A stretch of 48,952 bases of DNA, from NCBI GenBank assembly GCA_018648825.1, contig JABGQL010000078.1:1-48952 (forward strand), in the 5' to 3' direction. Below, piece by piece: positions 36,537-44,324 of this stretch. A program made the position numbers and the translations under genes. The number at the start of each line of letters is the position of its first letter. The stretch's first letter is position 1. A model generated the notes under the pieces. The model was not told the origin of the DNA and searched no databases. It was given only the letters and a program-made list of their open reading frames with translations. The DNA is from Gammaproteobacteria bacterium. GTDB lineage: Bacteria > Pseudomonadota > Gammaproteobacteria > GCF-002020875.

Positions 36537-37109
36537 TTGAAGCAGCAGGAGACAGATCAGGTTTTGGTGGAGCAGGTCCAGCGAGGGGACAAGCGCGCCT
36601 TTGATCTGTTGGTGCTGAAATATCAGCATAAAGTGGTGGCGCTGGTGAACCGTTTTGTCAAAGATCGCTCTGAGGCAGAGGATGTTGCACAGGATGCTTT
36701 TATTCGTGCCTACCGTGCGCTGGCAAATTTTCGTGGTGATAGTGCCTTCTATACTTGGCTTTATCGTATTGCGGTCAATACCGCGAAAAACTATCTGGTC
36801 TCACGGGGAAGACGTCCACCAACCGCTGATATCGATGCGGAAGAGGCGGAACTTTTCTTTCAAGAGCAGGGTCTGACAGAACAGGCAACACCCGAGAGTG
36901 AGCTGGTACGAGATGAGGTGCAGCAGACGTTGCAGGCGGCACTGGCAGCGCTTTCTGATGATTTGAGAATGGCAATCACCCTGCGTGAGTTAGAGGGGAT
37001 GAGTTATGAAGAGATTGCCGAGGTGATGGACACCCCCATCGGGACAGTGCGTTCCAGAATCTTTCGGGCCCGTGAGGCGATTGCAAAGCAGCTGGTGGCA
37101 GCCGCATAA
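36537..37109 (+). CDS. rpoE: Envelope-stress sigma factor RpoE (AlgU)
   Basis: This ECF sigma factor of 190 residues directs RNA polymerase to envelope-stress promoters. Region 2 contains FLDLLVLKYQ-like and FRGDSAFYTWLYRIAVNTAKNY segments; region 4 has ITLRELEGMSYEEIAEVMDTPIGTVRSRIFRAREAI. Both are nearly identical to E. coli RpoE. The alignment with E. coli places the start at TTG 36537 (LKQQETDQVLV matches MSEQLTDQVLV). No ATG gives this N-terminus, and AAAAGAG lies close upstream, so a TTG start and weak translation are likely. The order rpoE, rseA-like, rseC, degQ-like follows. The product should be held by the anti-sigma protein encoded next. Confidence 0.93.
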   Translation: MKQQETDQVLVEQVQRGDKRAFDLLVLKYQHKVVALVNRFVKDRSEAEDVAQDAFIRAYRALANFRGDSAFYTWLYRIAVNTAKNYLVSRGRRPPTADIDAEEAELFFQEQGLTEQATPESELVRDEVQQTLQAALAALSDDLRMAITLRELEGMSYEEIAEVMDTPIGTVRSRIFRAREAIAKQLVAAA

Positions 37110-37123
37110 ATTCAGGCGTAATC

Positions 37124-38044
37124 ATGACAAAACAGAGCAACGACCAATACGATCAACAATACAGTGAACAGCTCTCTGCGCTGATGGATGGAGAGCTGTC
37201 TGCAGAGGCGCTACAGCAACTGTTGAAGCGTGTGGAGCAGCGACCGCAGTTGCGCCAGCAGTGGTCCGATCACCATGCGGTGCGTCACACCCTGTTTGAG
37301 AAGCGCAACTGCTCTGTGGTTCACTCCTCAATTGCAGATCGTGTAGCCGCTGCGATTGAATCGGAACCCGTGGTATTGGCACCTGCTACGGCCCAACCTA
37401 AGGTACAAGTCGCTAGGCCAAAGATACCGGCTTGGGTGCCCTTAGCGTTGGCAGCCTCACTGGCAACGGTCACCTTTTGGGTGATGCAGCCACAGATCCA
37501 GAACAGTACCCAACAGCTGGCAAAGAGCAGTGTCGAGACCGAGTGGGTTGAGGTTGATGGGGCGTGGATTGAGCGCTGGGTCAACCCTATGGAGAACAGT
37601 ACAAGAGAGAGCAATGCAAGAGTGCGCTCATATCTGGTGCGTCATGACGAGAACCGCAGCAGTGCACAGGAGCGTGCCTCTCTGGTCTCGATGGCCCCCA
37701 GTGGGGTGGTCGCCCAGCAGCGTGGGGTTGCCAAGCGTATCGTGGGGTGGAAGGTAGGGTGGTTACCCGAAGGGTTCCAAGAGGTGGATACCTTGCAGCA
37801 TCAAATTCCCAGCTTTGGTGGGGCAGTGACTCACTTGGTGTTGAGTAATGGGGAGGCGGTCTTCTCTGTCTTTATTGAGAAATCTGCAAGCGAGGGGGAG
37901 AGTGAGCGGCAGATGAAAGAGCAAGAGCGCCCAGTTAATCTCTACAGCCACTCCCAGTTAGGGCATCGCATCACTGTTTTAGGTGAGGTACCCATGGATG
38001 TGGTGCGCAAGGTCGCGCGCTCTGTTGAAGCGCAGAGTGGGTAG
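37124..38044 (+). CDS. Anti-sigma-E protein: RseA fused to RseB C-terminal domain
   Basis: This 306-residue single-pass inner-membrane protein contains an RseA cytoplasmic domain (about 10-75: EQLSALMDGELSAEAL), a TM at about 102-121, and an RseA-type periplasmic segment (about 140-195: VRSYLVRHDENRSS). A domain that matches the C-terminal half of RseB/MucB follows at about 203-303: VGWKVGWLPEGF, THLVLSNGEAVFSVFIE and HRITVLGEVPMDVV. The N-terminal lipoprotein-localisation-like half of RseB is absent, and no separate rseB gene follows. The cytoplasmic part should bind RpoE; the RseB-like part may shield the periplasmic segment from DegS-type cleavage in cis. It lies 14 bases after rpoE. Confidence 0.8.
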   Translation: MTKQSNDQYDQQYSEQLSALMDGELSAEALQQLLKRVEQRPQLRQQWSDHHAVRHTLFEKRNCSVVHSSIADRVAAAIESEPVVLAPATAQPKVQVARPKIPAWVPLALAASLATVTFWVMQPQIQNSTQQLAKSSVETEWVEVDGAWIERWVNPMENSTRESNARVRSYLVRHDENRSSAQERASLVSMAPSGVVAQQRGVAKRIVGWKVGWLPEGFQEVDTLQHQIPSFGGAVTHLVLSNGEAVFSVFIEKSASEGESERQMKEQERPVNLYSHSQLGHRITVLGEVPMDVVRKVARSVEAQSG

Positions 38045-38049
38045 CTGTC

Positions 38050-38511
38050 ATGGTTAAAGAACATGCCACGGTTGTTGCGGTAGAGGGTGAGCAAGCCTGG
38101 GTGGAGACGGTGCGGCAAGCCTCTTGTGGTGGCTGTGGTTCGCAGTCTAGTTGCGGTACATCGACACTCTCGAAGCTGTTTGGTAACCGTCCCTTTCGGG
38201 TTGAGGTGAAGAACAGACTGCATGCAACGGTGGGGGCTGAGGTGACCATCGCGGTTTCAGAGCAAGGGTTGATGGGCGGTGCTGCGAGGCTCTATCTACT
38301 GCCTCTGTTGTTACTGTTTGCTGTGCTCGTTGTTATTCAGTGGCTGCTGCCCCAGCAGCCGGAGTGGCAGATCATCCTTTTATCGCTATTGTTGACTGCA
38401 ACTGGAGTAGAGTGGATGCGGGTACGGGGGTGGTTCGAGGTGGAGAACCTGATCCCAGAGATTACAGCAGTACATCAGCAATACATCAGCAGAACAACCA
38501 TCAAAAAATAA
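38050..38511 (+). CDS. rseC: RseC/MucC family membrane protein
   Basis: This 153-residue inner-membrane protein has two TM segments (about 81-103 and 107-123) and an N-terminal cytoplasmic part with the cysteine pattern C26-x2-C29-x5-C35 (CGGCGSQSSC). E. coli RseC has a comparable cysteine cluster and modulates sigma-E and SoxR reduction. The start is the ATG five bases after the upstream stop. Its place between the anti-sigma gene and the DegP-type protease is the classical one, apart from the missing rseB. Confidence 0.85.
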   Translation: MVKEHATVVAVEGEQAWVETVRQASCGGCGSQSSCGTSTLSKLFGNRPFRVEVKNRLHATVGAEVTIAVSEQGLMGGAARLYLLPLLLLFAVLVVIQWLLPQQPEWQIILLSLLLTATGVEWMRVRGWFEVENLIPEITAVHQQYISRTTIKK

Positions 38512-38590
38512 ATATACTACAAATATACTATAGGAGCCCCAGAGCTGTTCAGAGGTTCCTGAAGCATCATAACAATAAGGAAAAATAAGC

Positions 38591-40096
38591 ATGAATCGGA
38601 AGATTGCCGGAATCAATACAAAACTCTCTCTGGGGGCCGCACTGTTGCTACTCTTCTCCTCTTGGAGTGTGATGGCCGCAAATGTCTCTGGACTACCGAA
38701 CTTTACCGAACTGGTAAAGCAGCAGATGCCAGCGGTGGTCAGTATCCGTGTGACCCAAAAGCGGACGATGGGGGGGATGGGGATGAATCCATTCTCTCAG
38801 GGGGGACCGAATGATCTCCCTTATGATGAACTCCCTGAGTTCTTTCGCCGTTTTTTTGAGGACCGAGGCATGGGGATGGGACCAAGCCCTCATGGCAATA
38901 AGCCACGCGAGTTTGAGTCTCAGGCGCAGGGGTCTGGTAGTATTTTGAGTGAAGATGGCTACATTCTCACCAATCATCATGTCATTGAAGATGCGGATGA
39001 GATTGTGGTGCGGCTCTATGATCACCGTGAATTCAAGGCGACGGTGATTGGTTCCGATGCTCGTTCTGATGTTGCGGTAATTAAGATTGATGCGGACCAG
39101 CTACCCACGATCAAAACCGGAACCAGTACGGAGCTGGAGATCGGTGAGTGGGTGCTGGCGATTGGCTCACCGTTTGGGTTTGAGATGTCGGCTACCGCTG
39201 GAATCGTTAGTGCTAAGGCGCGTAACATCTCCGAGGGGAGTAACCAGTTTAACTATGTCCCCTTTATCCAGACGGATGTGGCGATTAATCCCGGTAACTC
39301 AGGAGGTCCACTATTTAACCTAAATGGTGAAGTGGTCGGGGTCAACTCCATCATCTTCAGTAAATCCGGTGGCTATATGGGGCTCTCCTTTGCGATACCC
39401 ATTGAGATGGCGATGGACGTGGTCAAGCAGGTGAAGAATGGTGGGCATGTCAGCCGTGGTTGGTTGGGGGTGATGATACAGCCTGTTACCCGTGACCTAG
39501 CTGAATCCTTCGGTATGGATCGCCCCGTTGGCGCACTGGTGGCGCAGATTCTGGATGATGGTCCAGCCTCCAACTCTGATCTACAGGTTGGTGATGTGAT
39601 TCTGGAGTTCAATGGTCGCTTTGTAGAGAGCAACACCCATCTACCTCCCATCGTAGGGCGCACTCCTGTGGGGCACCCTGTACCTGTCAAGGTGATGCGA
39701 GAGGGGCGTGAGCGTATTCTCAAGATCAAGATTGGAGAGCTGCCTGCAGAAGAGGAGCTGGCCGATGCCCGACCACAATCCCCAATGCAGGGTAAAAAAG
39801 TGGAGAAGGCCGTCACCAAGCGTTTAGGAATGACCCTGAAACCACTCCCTAAACAGGTGCGTAAAGCGCGTTCTATCTCTGCTGGTGGGGTCTATATTGA
39901 TGCTGTCGATAAGGGTAGTGTTGCTGAGCAGTTTGGTCTGCAAAAGGGGGATGTGATTAGCCGCGTCAACTATGTCGTGGTTGAAGGGGTTGATCACCTG
40001 CTGGAGCTGCTCGACACTTTGCCTGAAGGGAGAGGGGTACCTGTCTACATCGTGCGTGATAAAGGGCCAATCTTCCTCGCACTGCGCCTGCCATAA
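38591..40096 (+). CDS. DegP/MucD-type periplasmic serine protease (Do family)
   Basis: This 501-residue HtrA protease has a signal peptide (NRK, a hydrophobic core at about 11-27, cleavage near VMAA). The catalytic triad is H130 (TNHHVI), D160 (RSDVAVI) and S237 (NPGNSGGP). Two PDZ domains follow: about 275-380 (SRGWLGVMI, LQVGDVILEFNG) and about 400-495 (VYIDAVDKGSVAEQFGLQKGD). Such enzymes degrade or refold damaged periplasmic proteins. The position at the end of the rpoE operon is that of mucD in Pseudomonas and differs from the separate degP of E. coli. AAGGAAA precedes the ATG. Its TAA overlaps the next ATG (TAATG). Confidence 0.93.
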   Translation: MNRKIAGINTKLSLGAALLLLFSSWSVMAANVSGLPNFTELVKQQMPAVVSIRVTQKRTMGGMGMNPFSQGGPNDLPYDELPEFFRRFFEDRGMGMGPSPHGNKPREFESQAQGSGSILSEDGYILTNHHVIEDADEIVVRLYDHREFKATVIGSDARSDVAVIKIDADQLPTIKTGTSTELEIGEWVLAIGSPFGFEMSATAGIVSAKARNISEGSNQFNYVPFIQTDVAINPGNSGGPLFNLNGEVVGVNSIIFSKSGGYMGLSFAIPIEMAMDVVKQVKNGGHVSRGWLGVMIQPVTRDLAESFGMDRPVGALVAQILDDGPASNSDLQVGDVILEFNGRFVESNTHLPPIVGRTPVGHPVPVKVMREGRERILKIKIGELPAEEELADARPQSPMQGKKVEKAVTKRLGMTLKPLPKQVRKARSISAGGVYIDAVDKGSVAEQFGLQKGDVISRVNYVVVEGVDHLLELLDTLPEGRGVPVYIVRDKGPIFLALRLP

Positions 40097-40335
40097 TGAA
40101 AGCATTACAGTTGATGGTACGGGAGGGGTGCCATCTCTGTGATGAATTTGAGGATCTGTTGGAACACCACCCGTTAGGTAGCCAGTTTGAGCTGGAGCGG
40201 GTGGTCATCAATAATCGAGCGGATCTGGAAGCGTTGTATGGCACAAAAGTACCCGTTCTGTTGGGGGAGTCCTCTGAAATCTGTCACTACTTTATAGACC
40301 AGAAGGCATTAAAAGAGTATCTTCTCTCCGCGTAA
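40096..40335 (+). CDS. Glutaredoxin-like protein (DUF836)
   Basis: This 79-residue thioredoxin-fold protein has the redox motif C12-H-L-C15 (REGCHLCDEFE) after the first strand, and VPVLLG with the cis-proline stretch later. It should be cytoplasmic. Translation is coupled to the protease by a one-base overlap. It probably handles disulfides or a redox partner for the envelope-stress system; the role is not established. Confidence 0.8.
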   Translation: MKALQLMVREGCHLCDEFEDLLEHHPLGSQFELERVVINNRADLEALYGTKVPVLLGESSEICHYFIDQKALKEYLLSA

Positions 40336-40372
40336 AATTATCAGTGATTTCATAACAACATTCATGTTTTGA

Positions 40373-40414
40373 CACCCTCCACCTTGCAGGGGGAGGGCAG
40401 GGGTGGAGGTAGAA
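40373..40414. repeat. G-rich palindromic intergenic repeat, copy E
   Basis: CACCCTCCACCTTGCAGGGG followed by GAGGGCAGGGGTGGAGGTAGAA matches copies A-D. It lies between the glutaredoxin and phoB genes and is translated if the upstream TTG of phoB is used, which argues against that start. Confidence 0.7.
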
Positions 40415-40461
40415 TGCATGAATTTATGCAACGCTTAATACAAGGAAAGAGGATAGGTTGT

Positions 40462-41169
40462 ATGACCAAGTCGGGTATCAAAATACTGCTGATTGATGAT
40501 GAGACTGAATTTAGAGAGATGATGAGTCACTACTTTCAGAAATTGAGTCATACACTAGTGGAAGCAGCTGATGCGGAGGATGCATGGAGCCAACTGATTG
40601 CAGATCGTCCTGATATTGTGTTGTTGGACTGGATGCTTCCAGAGATGGATGGGATTCAGTTATTAAAAAAAATCAGAGCCAAAAAACGCTTGAGGAGAGT
40701 GCCGGTGATTATGTTGACGGCACGTGCCGATGAGCAGAGCCGGATCGATGGGCTCGATGCCGGAGCCGATGATTATGTGATGAAGCCATTTTCTCTGGGG
40801 GAGTTGGATGCCCGGATTCGTGCAGTACTGCGCAGGCTAAAGCCACTGAGTGGTGAAGATGCAGAGGCCTCTTCCACTCAACAGATTAAGATAGATGTCG
40901 ATCGGCATAAGGTATTTGTGAATGGAAAACGTGCACACCTCAGCCCAACAGAGTTTCGCCTGCTCCATTTTTTGATGTCCCATCCCAATAAAGTGTACAG
41001 CCGTAACCGTCTGTTGAACCATGTTTGGGGAGAGATGGTGGTGGTTGAGGAGCGTACAGTGGACCAACATATTCGCCGCCTGCGTAAAGTGCTGAAAAAA
41101 CATGGGGGAAATCACAAGGTGATTGCCACTGTGCGAGGTTTTGGTTACCAGTTTACTGTAGATGAGTAG
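40462..41169 (+). CDS. phoB: Phosphate-regulon response regulator PhoB
   Basis: This is a 235-residue OmpR-type response regulator. The receiver has acidic pocket DDE near residue 12, phosphoacceptor D56 (LLDWMLPEMDG) and K near 105 (KPFSLGEL). A winged-helix effector domain follows (about 138-233: VDQHIRRLRKVL, RGFGYQF). Phosphorylated PhoB binds Pho boxes to switch on phosphate-starvation genes. I chose ATG 40462 with AAGAGG upstream; the open frame extends upstream to TTG 40369, but that part translates repeat E. The downstream histidine kinase, DUF47 protein and PiT permease support the PhoB identity. Confidence 0.88.
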   Translation: MTKSGIKILLIDDETEFREMMSHYFQKLSHTLVEAADAEDAWSQLIADRPDIVLLDWMLPEMDGIQLLKKIRAKKRLRRVPVIMLTARADEQSRIDGLDAGADDYVMKPFSLGELDARIRAVLRRLKPLSGEDAEASSTQQIKIDVDRHKVFVNGKRAHLSPTEFRLLHFLMSHPNKVYSRNRLLNHVWGEMVVVEERTVDQHIRRLRKVLKKHGGNHKVIATVRGFGYQFTVDE

Positions 41170-42208
41170 AAATAGAGCGGGGAAAGGGCAAAGCCTTTCG
41201 AGTCAATCGGTGCTGGATCTATTCAACGCCCTGCCAGAGATGATCCTACTGTTGGATGATCAATTTCGGGTAACGTGGTTTGATCGTTTAATGCGCCACT
41301 CATTCGGTTGGAAACGCAAAAAGACGTTGGGTAAGCCGCTGGATCAACTTTACCCGTTTTCAGAGGTCGACCTTCCCTTAGGGAGAGATGGGAATGCTCC
41401 GATCTGTCTGCATATGAGGTCCGGTGCAATACGTTGCTTCCATGTAGAGCTGATATCCTATCGAAATAAGCAGAAAATAGTGCGCTTGAGTGAGCCGGGT
41501 CAGCAGCTCAAACCAGAGACTCAACAGCGTGAATTTGTTGCCAATGCCTCTCATGAACTACGTACACCCTTGGCGATACTGGGCGGGTATCTGGAGCAGA
41601 TTTCAGTAGATGATCACGCTACAGTATGGAGTCGCCCACTGGAGGTGATGACGCTGCAGAAGGAGCGCATGCAGCAAATTATTGATGATATGCTGCAACT
41701 ATCCGGGTTGGAGCAGGCGGGCGAGCGTGTGCGCCAAGAGACTGTAGATGTGCCGGAGTTGTTGGATGAGTGTCTGCAAACCCATGCCATTCTGGCAAAA
41801 AAGAGAGATCAAAAGCTCACCTTGAAACTGGATAGACAGCTGTTGTTAAGGGGGAGTACACAGATGCTGAGAAGCGCATTCTCCAACCTGATTATCAACG
41901 CGGTCAAATATACCCAGAAAGGGGGGGCAATTACCGTGCGTTGGGAGCAGGATGGAGCTGTGGCACAGCTGAGTGTACAAGATAATGGGCCGGGCATTCC
42001 TAAGGCTGCTCAAAAACGGCTCACGGAGCGCTTCTATCGTGTAGATAAAGGACGCTCTCGGGAGATGGGGGGGACTGGATTGGGGCTCTCTATCGTACAA
42101 GGTGTACTACAGGCTCATGGGACCCTATTGGAGATAGAGAGTGGCAAGGGCAGTGGAAGCTGCTTCTATGCACAATTCCCTGCCAATCTACTGCTCAGCA
42201 GAGGCTGA
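41162..42208 (+). CDS. phoR: PhoR-type histidine kinase without membrane segments
   Basis: This kinase has 348 residues. A PAS-like domain (about 15-110: LPEMILLLDDQFRVTWFD) leads to HisKA (H131 in NASHELRTP, the phrasing of PhoR) and an ATPase domain with N-box NLIINAVKYT, G1 DNGPGIP and G2 MGGTGLGLSI. E. coli PhoR is about 430 residues and has N-terminal membrane segments; here none are found, so the kinase should be soluble or peripheral. An N-terminal loss is not obvious because the ATG overlaps the phoB stop by eight bases. PhoR normally senses phosphate through the Pst-PhoU complex, and no pst genes are in the window. Confidence 0.85.
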   Translation: MSRNRAGKGQSLSSQSVLDLFNALPEMILLLDDQFRVTWFDRLMRHSFGWKRKKTLGKPLDQLYPFSEVDLPLGRDGNAPICLHMRSGAIRCFHVELISYRNKQKIVRLSEPGQQLKPETQQREFVANASHELRTPLAILGGYLEQISVDDHATVWSRPLEVMTLQKERMQQIIDDMLQLSGLEQAGERVRQETVDVPELLDECLQTHAILAKKRDQKLTLKLDRQLLLRGSTQMLRSAFSNLIINAVKYTQKGGAITVRWEQDGAVAQLSVQDNGPGIPKAAQKRLTERFYRVDKGRSREMGGTGLGLSIVQGVLQAHGTLLEIESGKGSGSCFYAQFPANLLLSRG

Positions 42209-42267
42209 CACGGTTTACCGTAGAGCACTTTGAGAGCACCTTGGTAGCAAATGAGTTATTGATGGGT

Positions 42268-42301
42268 TGTTCATCAAGCTGTCACAATTGCCCTCTATAC
42301 T
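42268..42301 (+). promoter_or_regulatory. Candidate Pho box and -10 before the DUF47-pit operon
   Basis: TGTTCAT and CTGTCAC are separated by four bases (42268-42285). The second matches the Pho box half-site CTGTCAT at six of seven positions, the first at four. TATACT follows at 42296-42301 with ten bases between, the usual spacing for a PhoB-dependent promoter that lacks a -35 box. It would drive the PhoU-like, PiT and CNNM genes. Confidence 0.45.
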
Positions 42302-42347
42302 GCAGGAAAATTAATAGACGATATTACAAAAGAGGAGTTTGCTGGAT

Positions 42348-43028
42348 ATGGCAATGAATACGATTACTGGGCTTTTCGGTGGAGCCTCCCCGTTTACTGC
42401 GTTGCAGAAACATATGGAGTGTGTGCTCAGCTGTGTGCGAGAGATGCCATCGCTTATTGATGCAGTGATTGCAGAAGATCAAGAGCAGGTCAATGAGATC
42501 AAGGTGCGGGTTTTCAAGTCTGAGAATGATGCCGATGAAGTGAAAAATGGCCTGCGTGGGCATCTCCCCAAAAGCCTGTTTATGCCGGTGGATCGTCGTG
42601 ATCTGCTAGCGGTTTTGACGACCCAAGACTCTATTGCTGATGTGGCCCAAGATGTTGCAGGACTGTTTATTGAGCGCCCGATGGGGGTGCCAGAACCGAT
42701 GCAGCCACTACTGCGCACACTCACCCAGCGTTGTGTAGATGTGTGTGAACACTACGGTAAAGTGATCAATGAGTTGGATGAGCTGGTCGAGATGGGGTTT
42801 CGTGGACGTGAGGCCGACCAGGTTGAGCAGATGCTCGCTGAGCTTAATCGCATAGAGGATGAGACTGACGATATGGGTATCGAACTGACTCAGATTCTGC
42901 ATCGAAATGAGGATGACATTAATCCGGTATCGGTGATGCTATGGAGGCAGGTCATTGAGTGGATCGGTGATATTGCTGATAACGCTGAGAAATCCGGTGA
43001 CAGGCTGCGTCTGTTGATCGCCCGTTAA
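42348..43028 (+). CDS. PhoU-like DUF47 protein (TIGR00153 type)
   Basis: This all-helical cytoplasmic protein of about 226 residues belongs to the DUF47/PhoU-like family, which often pairs with PiT permeases. Acidic repeats characteristic of metal-binding helical bundles are seen (FKSENDADEVKNGLR, LNRIEDETDDMGIEL, IGDIADNAEKSGDRLR). ATG 42348 is chosen with AGAGGAG ten bases upstream; a TTG at 42339 is too close to it. It sits directly before the permease gene, so it probably regulates phosphate uptake through it. A candidate Pho box precedes the operon. Confidence 0.85.
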   Translation: MAMNTITGLFGGASPFTALQKHMECVLSCVREMPSLIDAVIAEDQEQVNEIKVRVFKSENDADEVKNGLRGHLPKSLFMPVDRRDLLAVLTTQDSIADVAQDVAGLFIERPMGVPEPMQPLLRTLTQRCVDVCEHYGKVINELDELVEMGFRGREADQVEQMLAELNRIEDETDDMGIELTQILHRNEDDINPVSVMLWRQVIEWIGDIADNAEKSGDRLRLLIAR

Positions 43029-43055
43029 AACTGATTAAGCAGAGAGGATTACATT

Positions 43056-44324
43056 ATGGAAAGTATTGCACTCTATGGCCCTTGGTTCTTGGGGATTGCA
43101 GTTGTTTTTGGTCTCTATATGACTTGGGGTATTGGCGCCAATGATGTCGCCAATGCGATGGGGACATCGGTGGGCTCTGGCGCGATCAGTGTTAGGCAGG
43201 CGATTATCATCGCCGCAATTTTTGAGTTTGCCGGAGCCATTATTGCGGGTGGTAACGTTACCAAGACCATTCGTAAGGGGATTATTGACCCCGCCAGTAT
43301 TGTAGATACCCCCGAAATTCTGGTGTTTGGGATGCTGGCTGCGCTGTTGGCGGCGGCGATTTGGTTGATGGTCGCCTCCTTTAAGGGGTGGCCGGTCTCT
43401 ACCACTCACTCCATTGTGGGTGCGCTGGTTGGGTTTGCCGTTGCAGGGATTGGCGTGGATGCCGTCAACTGGGGCAAGATTGGTCAGATTGCAGCCAGCT
43501 GGGTGGTCTCCCCTGCGCTGGGTGGCATCATCGCCTATATGTTGATGATCAGTATTCGTAATCGCATACTCAATACCGAGACCCCCTTTGAGAATGCAAA
43601 ACGTTACGGCCCCTACTATGTCTTCTTGTTAGGGTTTATCGTCTCTTTGGTGACCCTATTCAAAGGGCTGAAACACCTCAATCTAGAGCTGAGCACGATG
43701 GAGAGTGTGCTGCTCGCCATGCTGATTGGTGGAGCGATAGCGGCAGTAGGTTGGATGTTGATTCAACGTATTGAGGTTGATGTCGAGGCGGATAAAGCAT
43801 TTCACTTTGCCAGTGTGGAGAAGGTGTTTACCCCGATGATGATCTTCGCTGCTTGTGCCATGGCCTTTGCCCATGGCTCCAATGATGTCGCCAATGGTAT
43901 CGGTCCACTGGCTGCGGTGGTGAGTATCGTTAACTCGGGTGGTGAGGTGATGCAGAAGGCGGGGCTTCCAGTATGGATTCTACTGCTCGGTGGTGTCGGA
44001 ATTGTGGTGGGGCTGGCAACCATGGGCTATAAGGTGATGCGTACTATCGGTAACGATATTACCGAACTGACCCCAACGCGTGCCTATGCAGCCACGCTGG
44101 CGGCTGCAATTACTGTGGTGCTGGCCTCCAGAACGGGATTACCTGTCTCCACCACCCATATTGCGGTGGGTGCGGTGATCGGTGTAGGGTTTGCCCGAGG
44201 GATTGGTGCCATTGACCTGCGTATGGTGGGTAACATTGTGGTTTCATGGGTGATTACCCTGCCGGTTGCAGGGATTATGGCGGCCCTGTTCTTCTTTACA
44301 CTGAAGGGGATGTTTAGCGTGTGA
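43056..44324 (+). CDS. PiT low-affinity phosphate permease
   Basis: This 422-residue inner-membrane transporter has about ten hydrophobic segments and the two PiT signatures, GANDVANAMGTSVGSGAIS near residue 28 and GSNDVANGIGPLAAV near residue 275, one in each inverted half. Each half also has a WPVSTTHS or LPVSTTHI motif. PiT proteins carry metal-phosphate complexes, usually with Mg, driven by protons or sodium. The start has AGAGAGG upstream. The last four bases overlap the next gene's start (GTGA). The DUF47 partner lies 27 bases upstream. Confidence 0.92.
   Translation: MESIALYGPWFLGIAVVFGLYMTWGIGANDVANAMGTSVGSGAISVRQAIIIAAIFEFAGAIIAGGNVTKTIRKGIIDPASIVDTPEILVFGMLAALLAAAIWLMVASFKGWPVSTTHSIVGALVGFAVAGIGVDAVNWGKIGQIAASWVVSPALGGIIAYMLMISIRNRILNTETPFENAKRYGPYYVFLLGFIVSLVTLFKGLKHLNLELSTMESVLLAMLIGGAIAAVGWMLIQRIEVDVEADKAFHFASVEKVFTPMMIFAACAMAFAHGSNDVANGIGPLAAVVSIVNSGGEVMQKAGLPVWILLLGGVGIVVGLATMGYKVMRTIGNDITELTPTRAYAATLAAAITVVLASRTGLPVSTTHIAVGAVIGVGFARGIGAIDLRMVGNIVVSWVITLPVAGIMAALFFFTLKGMFSV

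Noticed and set aside
40347-40365. ATTTCAT and CATTCAT as a Pho box before phoB
   Set aside because: Each half matches only five of seven positions, the spacing is five instead of four, and no -10 box follows at the right distance.
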